The position numbers and the translations under genes were made by a program. The notes under the pieces were generated by a model that worked only from the letters and a program-made list of their open reading frames with translations, was not told where the DNA came from and ran no database searches. A DNA stretch of 34,472 nt, taken from the IMG/VR virus record IMGVR_UViG_3300043772_002854, positions 1 through 34,472 of that record. One strand, 5' to 3'. Below are positions 31,424-34,472 of the stretch, in pieces. This stretch comes from a virus. Numbering within the stretch: position 1 is the stretch's first letter; every line of letters begins with the position of its first letter.

Positions 31424-31451
31424 GCCTGTTTAATATTTATCTATATATTTG
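31421..31451 (+). promoter_or_regulatory. Bacteroidetes-type promoter for the small membrane protein
   Basis: TTTG at 31421-31424, a 19-nt spacer, then TATATTTG at 31444-31451. The ATG follows after only 4 nt, so the mRNA should be leaderless or nearly so. Confidence 0.7.
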
Positions 31452-31455
31452 ATGT

Positions 31456-31743
31456 ATGGAAAATGATATAGAAATAGAAGACACTTTATTATTAGAATTA
31501 AAACAATTCAATAAAAAAATTAACTTTGTTAAAGTTATAATCGGTATAATAATGTTTATAATACCCTCAATCCTATTATGTAACATACTTGAATTGTTAG
31601 GTGATTGGGTAACAGTTATATTGATAACAATTTCTTTTGTTGGTTTAATTTACTCTATTAGAGTAATGAACTTAACTAAAATTTTATGTAGAACACATCT
31701 TTTTCTTTTGGATTGTATGATAAATAAAAAATCCATTTTTTAG
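31456..31743 (+). CDS. Small membrane protein with two transmembrane segments (95 aa)
   Basis: Residues 1-22 are acidic then basic (MENDIEIEDTLLLELKQFNK). Two hydrophobic stretches follow: VKVIIGIIMFIIPSILLCNI and WVTVILITISFVGLIYSI. The C-terminus is short, with two cysteines. No family is recognised. It has its own host-type promoter and is closed by a bidirectional terminator, so it is an independent unit beside clpP. Possible roles include host membrane modification or superinfection exclusion; neither is shown by the sequence. It lacks the usual order and late promoter of a holin. Confidence 0.7.
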   Translation: MENDIEIEDTLLLELKQFNKKINFVKVIIGIIMFIIPSILLCNILELLGDWVTVILITISFVGLIYSIRVMNLTKILCRTHLFLLDCMINKKSIF

Positions 31744-31753
31744 ACATTGGCCC

Positions 31754-31790
31754 ATAAAAAAACCCCTTGTTTAAAAGGGGTTTTTTATTT
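31754..31790. terminator. Bidirectional terminator between convergent genes
   Basis: AAAAAAACCCCTT-GTTT-AAAAGGGGTTTTTTATT is a strong stem with A and T tracts on both sides, between the plus-strand membrane protein and the minus-strand gene ending at 31807. Confidence 0.88.
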
Positions 31791-31806
31791 AATATATATT
31801 TTTAAA

Positions 31807-32391
31807 TTATCCACCAACAGGACCAGCTGGTCCACCTAATTTAGTACCTTTTTTAATAAATTCACCATTTTCAGCGTCCCACTCAAGAGCGTTAGCACCG
31901 GCAAATATTAAAGTTTCACCACCAGTTTCCATCATAGCTTTAATTATAGCTTTTTTCATTGTTTCAGGGTCAGAATTAAATTTTTTAACTAAATACGCCA
32001 AATTTTTTCCTTTATATCTTTTTTCAAAAATTCCATTAGCTTTTTTACTACTCATGGTAGTACCAATTATGTTACCAAAAAAACCCTCTTCAATTTCTTC
32101 TTCTTTCATAACATTAGCTTTGTTGGTATGTTTCATACCACCCTTTGTCATGTATTTTTTAGCGTCAGCAGCTTGAGAAAGTTTTTTCTTCATTGGAGTA
32201 ACTGATGGCATTCCTTCGGATTGATCTACCATATTACCTGACATTTTATTTTTAACATGTTTTTTAGCTTCAGCACCTTGAGAAGGAATCATGTTTTTAA
32301 CTGGAGCTTTCTTAGATTCAATTGAAGCCTCCATTACGAAGTTCTCAACGATTCTTTCTAATTGTTCTTTGGTTACTTTATATCTAGCCAT
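31807..32391 (-). CDS. Tagged hypothetical protein with internal repeat (194 aa)
   Basis: The N-terminus MARYKVTKEQLERIVENFVMEAS is an amphipathic helix with V-M-E-A, like the tags of other proteins here. Residues ~33-90 contain two imperfect copies of a Met/Lys-rich unit (SQGAEAKKHV and SQAADAKKYM). The C-terminal 90 residues form a compact domain (YKGKNLAYLVKKFNSDPETM and beyond) with a Gly/Pro tail. No family is recognised. It follows the 137-aa gene by 7 nt and shares its late-type element. The very basic N-terminal half could bind DNA in the head; this is inference. Confidence 0.75.
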   Translation of the reverse strand: MARYKVTKEQLERIVENFVMEASIESKKAPVKNMIPSQGAEAKKHVKNKMSGNMVDQSEGMPSVTPMKKKLSQAADAKKYMTKGGMKHTNKANVMKEEEIEEGFFGNIIGTTMSSKKANGIFEKRYKGKNLAYLVKKFNSDPETMKKAIIKAMMETGGETLIFAGANALEWDAENGEFIKKGTKLGGPAGPVGG

Positions 32392-32398
32392 TTTTATT

Positions 32399-32812
32399 TT
32401 ATTTTTTATATGTGTAATTTGATAGTTTATTGAATCTTGCCAACTCTTCGTTGATTAAAGATTTGTTAGAAGATTTTGATTCCATCGCATCAATTCTTTG
32501 ATCTCTTATTTCTTTGATAAATTTATCTATATCAATAGTAAAAAAAGTTGCTAATTCCGCATCTGGTTCTGTTTGTAACAATTCTTGTAAATAAGATTTA
32601 ATAGTTTTTAATTTATTAATATCACCTTCATTTTTAGCATCTAATATTAATTTTGTTATAACACGATCATCCCAATCTTCAATAACAGCTTTTCTAATAT
32701 CCGATTCAAAATCTTCTTTTATCATTTTCTTTTTAGGCACTTCAATACCAGCCTTTTCTAAAGTACTTTCAATAAGTACATCAAGGTCTTTCTTTTTAAC
32801 TATTTTTGACAT
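32399..32812 (-). CDS. Tagged helical hypothetical protein (137 aa)
   Basis: Begins MSKIVKKKDLDVLIESTLEK, with L-I-E-S in the position of the putative cleavage motif. The body is helical (WDDRVITKLILDAKNEGDIN, LKTIKSYLQELLQTEPDAEL). It ends INEELARFNKLSNYTYKK, related to the C-terminus of the 850-aa protein. No known family. It leads a two-gene unit with the 194-aa gene behind an ATATTTATAA element. A virion or assembly role is inferred from the promoter and tags. Confidence 0.75.
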   Translation of the reverse strand: MSKIVKKKDLDVLIESTLEKAGIEVPKKKMIKEDFESDIRKAVIEDWDDRVITKLILDAKNEGDINKLKTIKSYLQELLQTEPDAELATFFTIDIDKFIKEIRDQRIDAMESKSSNKSLINEELARFNKLSNYTYKK

Positions 32813-32825
32813 GATTAGTTTTATA

Positions 32826-32835
32826 TTATAAATAT
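32826..32835 (-). promoter_or_regulatory. ATATTTATAA element (candidate late promoter)
   Basis: An exact minus-strand copy, 13 nt upstream of the 137-aa gene start. Confidence 0.6.
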
Positions 32836-32888
32836 GTTTATTTTAGAAAAAGAGCTTACTTTTACATAAGTTATTTTAATAATAAATA

Positions 32889-34382
32889 TCAGACATTATA
32901 ATAAAATTTCATATTACCACAATCCCATATTCTATCAAAATTTCTTTCTTGCATAATTCCCCATTCAGTTTTATTAGAATCAAAACCTTCGGATACTAAT
33001 TTAGATTTTCTAAAGTTAAACCTATAAAATCTTTTTATTTGTGAAGACGGTTTAAAATACCAATAATTAGGTGATGTAACTTCTATAAATTTAAAATTAT
33101 TTTTATAATAAACAGTTTTGGTATAATCTAACCCAGACCATCTACAATCGGCATACGTTATAAAATTTTTTATATTATTATTATTTAAAGTATGTGATAA
33201 TAGTTTATTAAATCCACCCCTAATGGAATGATAATTTTTATTACAAAACCTAATCAATTCCCAATTAGTTTCTCTATTTGAACCCGTAATTTTTCTTTTA
33301 CCAAACGTGATTATAGAAACAAGTTCTTCTTTATAAAATAAACCGTATCTTAATGTATCTTTACAATCACCTTGTAAATGGTTGTCATCTAAAAATTGTT
33401 TTTTAAGTTTTGAAGTAATTTCTTTAACAACACATTTTCTAGCGTCAATTTTAACAACGGTATTTAATTTTAACTCATTAGATAGTTTTGATAAAACAAT
33501 TTCTTTTTGATTTAAAATTTCGTCCTCAAATATTTGAATTAATTTAATACTATTTTTTTCTGCCATTTTAGATTTATTAACATGATAATTTTTATCCTTA
33601 CCATTTAATTCACTGTGATAATAAAGCCCATGAACTTCTATTCCTAAATTATAATCAGGTAAGTAAAAATCTATTTCAAAAGGAGAAATAATTTTTCTAT
33701 TGTTTTGGATATATTTAATATTATTTTGATTTAAAAATTCTTGAATGAACAATTGTGGTTTAGAATCTCTCTGTGATGGATGACATTTACCACATCTCGG
33801 TATTACACCACAACCTAATAAAGTGCTTGTAAATTTATGATTACAAACCAAACATTCAAACTCATAAGATATTGATGTGTTATTGTTGTGGTCTTTATTT
33901 GTAGTGTAATTTGAAAGTAATTTTAAACTGTTAGATTCTAAATTGGGTATTAACTTTGATAAAGTTTTTTTACGGACAGTTTCTTTTTGTTTATTAATAA
34001 TAACTTCCATATCTCGACTGTTTATAGTTTTTTGGTGTACGTCCTTAATATTCCAAACATGAGATACACCGTATTTTTCTTGTACAGTTTTTTTAATAGA
34101 TACTAATCTTTTTTCTTTAACATCACCTCTTTCACCCCATTTAATTCGACACTCATCGGAACACATTTCTTTTGAATGTTTTTTCTTAACCTCAAAATCC
34201 TTACCACATACCTTACATTCTCTAAATTCTCTTATGGTTTCATCTTTGTTTCTACCCATTTTTGTCTTACCGTTTCTAACGTCTTCAAAATAACAATCCC
34301 TAGAACAAAATTTTTTGTCTCTAAATTTAAATTCGGTTTCAAAATGTTTATTACAACATTGACATGTTAACTCTATTTTCAT
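32889..34382 (-). CDS. Free-standing homing endonuclease, Vsr-like (EDxHD) type with zinc fingers (497 aa)
   Basis: Residues 7-30 and 56-78 are two CxxC...C-x3-C zinc fingers, and a third Cys cluster lies at 177-200 (CLVCNHKF..CGKCH). Between them, KYGVSHVWNIKDVHQKTI resembles NUMOD-type DNA-binding modules. Residues ~208-260 form the nuclease core: QLFIQEFLNQ (E215), FEIDFYLPDYNLGIEVHGLY (D238, E249, H251), the Vsr-like fold of EDxHD homing enzymes such as I-Bth0305I. A C-terminal domain (~310-470) with YGLFYKEELVSIITFGKRK and FITYADCRWSG is commonly attached to such nucleases. The start at 34382 (MKIELTCQCC) is preferred over an in-frame ATG at 34436. It is a mobile gene, with no sign of truncation. 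Confidence 0.85.
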   Translation of the reverse strand: MKIELTCQCCNKHFETEFKFRDKKFCSRDCYFEDVRNGKTKMGRNKDETIREFRECKVCGKDFEVKKKHSKEMCSDECRIKWGERGDVKEKRLVSIKKTVQEKYGVSHVWNIKDVHQKTINSRDMEVIINKQKETVRKKTLSKLIPNLESNSLKLLSNYTTNKDHNNNTSISYEFECLVCNHKFTSTLLGCGVIPRCGKCHPSQRDSKPQLFIQEFLNQNNIKYIQNNRKIISPFEIDFYLPDYNLGIEVHGLYYHSELNGKDKNYHVNKSKMAEKNSIKLIQIFEDEILNQKEIVLSKLSNELKLNTVVKIDARKCVVKEITSKLKKQFLDDNHLQGDCKDTLRYGLFYKEELVSIITFGKRKITGSNRETNWELIRFCNKNYHSIRGGFNKLLSHTLNNNNIKNFITYADCRWSGLDYTKTVYYKNNFKFIEVTSPNYWYFKPSSQIKRFYRFNFRKSKLVSEGFDSNKTEWGIMQERNFDRIWDCGNMKFYYNV

Positions 34383-34413
34383 GGTAAAATATTTATATAA
34401 GTTATTCCTACAT

Positions 34414-34423
34414 ATATAAATAG
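34414..34423 (-). promoter_or_regulatory. Degenerate late-type element upstream of the homing endonuclease
   Basis: CTATTTATAT on the minus strand matches the 10-mer ATATTTATAA at 8 of 10 positions, 31 nt before the ATG at 34382. It is weaker than the eight exact copies. Confidence 0.35.
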
Positions 34424-34435
34424 TTATTAAAAACA

Positions 34436-34466
34436 AAAAAGTCCACCGAAGTGGACTTTTTATTTA
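34436..34466. terminator. Terminator at the right edge of the window
   Basis: AAAAAAGTCCAC-CGAA-GTGGACTTTTTATT is a perfect GC stem with A and T tracts on both flanks. It probably ends the transcript entering from the right, before the homing endonuclease unit. Confidence 0.85.
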
Positions 34467-34472
34467 TTATTT

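Overview
The window is an AT-rich segment of a T4-superfamily myovirus genome, most likely infecting a member of the Bacteroidetes. The T4 signature comes from the UvsX, gp32, RNase H, gp19 tail tube, gp26/T4-baseplate-type and gp53-like proteins. The Bacteroidetes assignment is inferred from host-type promoters (TTG/TTTG, spacer of 19-23 nt, TAnnTTTG) upstream of several genes, and from the weak Shine-Dalgarno signals. No tRNA, rRNA, CRISPR array or insertion sequence was seen. One free-standing homing endonuclease is present.

Layout. 1-3650 (minus) is a recombination/replication module: gp32 -> UvsX -> small protein -> 5'-3' exonuclease -> internally duplicated 140-aa protein. 3700-5700 (minus) holds an acidic coiled-coil protein and three unrecognised small proteins. 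5727-6182 (plus) is a single zinc-ribbon gene. 6200-23850 (minus) is the tail/baseplate cluster, listed here in transcription order: tail assembly chaperone with a probable frameshifted extension, a 423-aa virion-like protein, tape measure, a 1712-aa OmpA-domain baseplate protein, a gp53/LysM-like protein, a 1979-aa hub-like protein and a cell-wall hydrolase. 23991-24974 (plus) is a compact metallopeptidase. 25000-30650 (minus) holds three proteins with a common N-terminal tag, the tail tube and an 850-aa internal or virion protein. 30710-31743 (plus) has a complete ClpP and a small membrane protein. 31800-34400 (minus) has two small tagged proteins and the homing endonuclease.

Regulation visible in the sequence falls into two classes. 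Minus-strand virion genes are preceded by an exact 10-mer, ATATTTATAA (eight copies, 3-33 nt from the start codon), a candidate late promoter. The four isolated plus-strand genes and gp32 have TAnnTTTG-type promoters suited to the host sigma factor. Hairpin plus T-tract terminators separate the units.

The strongest leads are three. First, a probable programmed +1 (or -2) ribosomal frameshift at a T7 run near the end of the gp26-like gene would create a lambda-G/GT-style fusion, placed between the tail tube and tape measure genes. Second, a family of proteins shares short amphipathic terminal tags that end in [LI]-x-E, resembling prohead core-targeting and protease-cleavage signals. Third, the virion genes and the isolated plus-strand accessory genes use two distinct promoter types.
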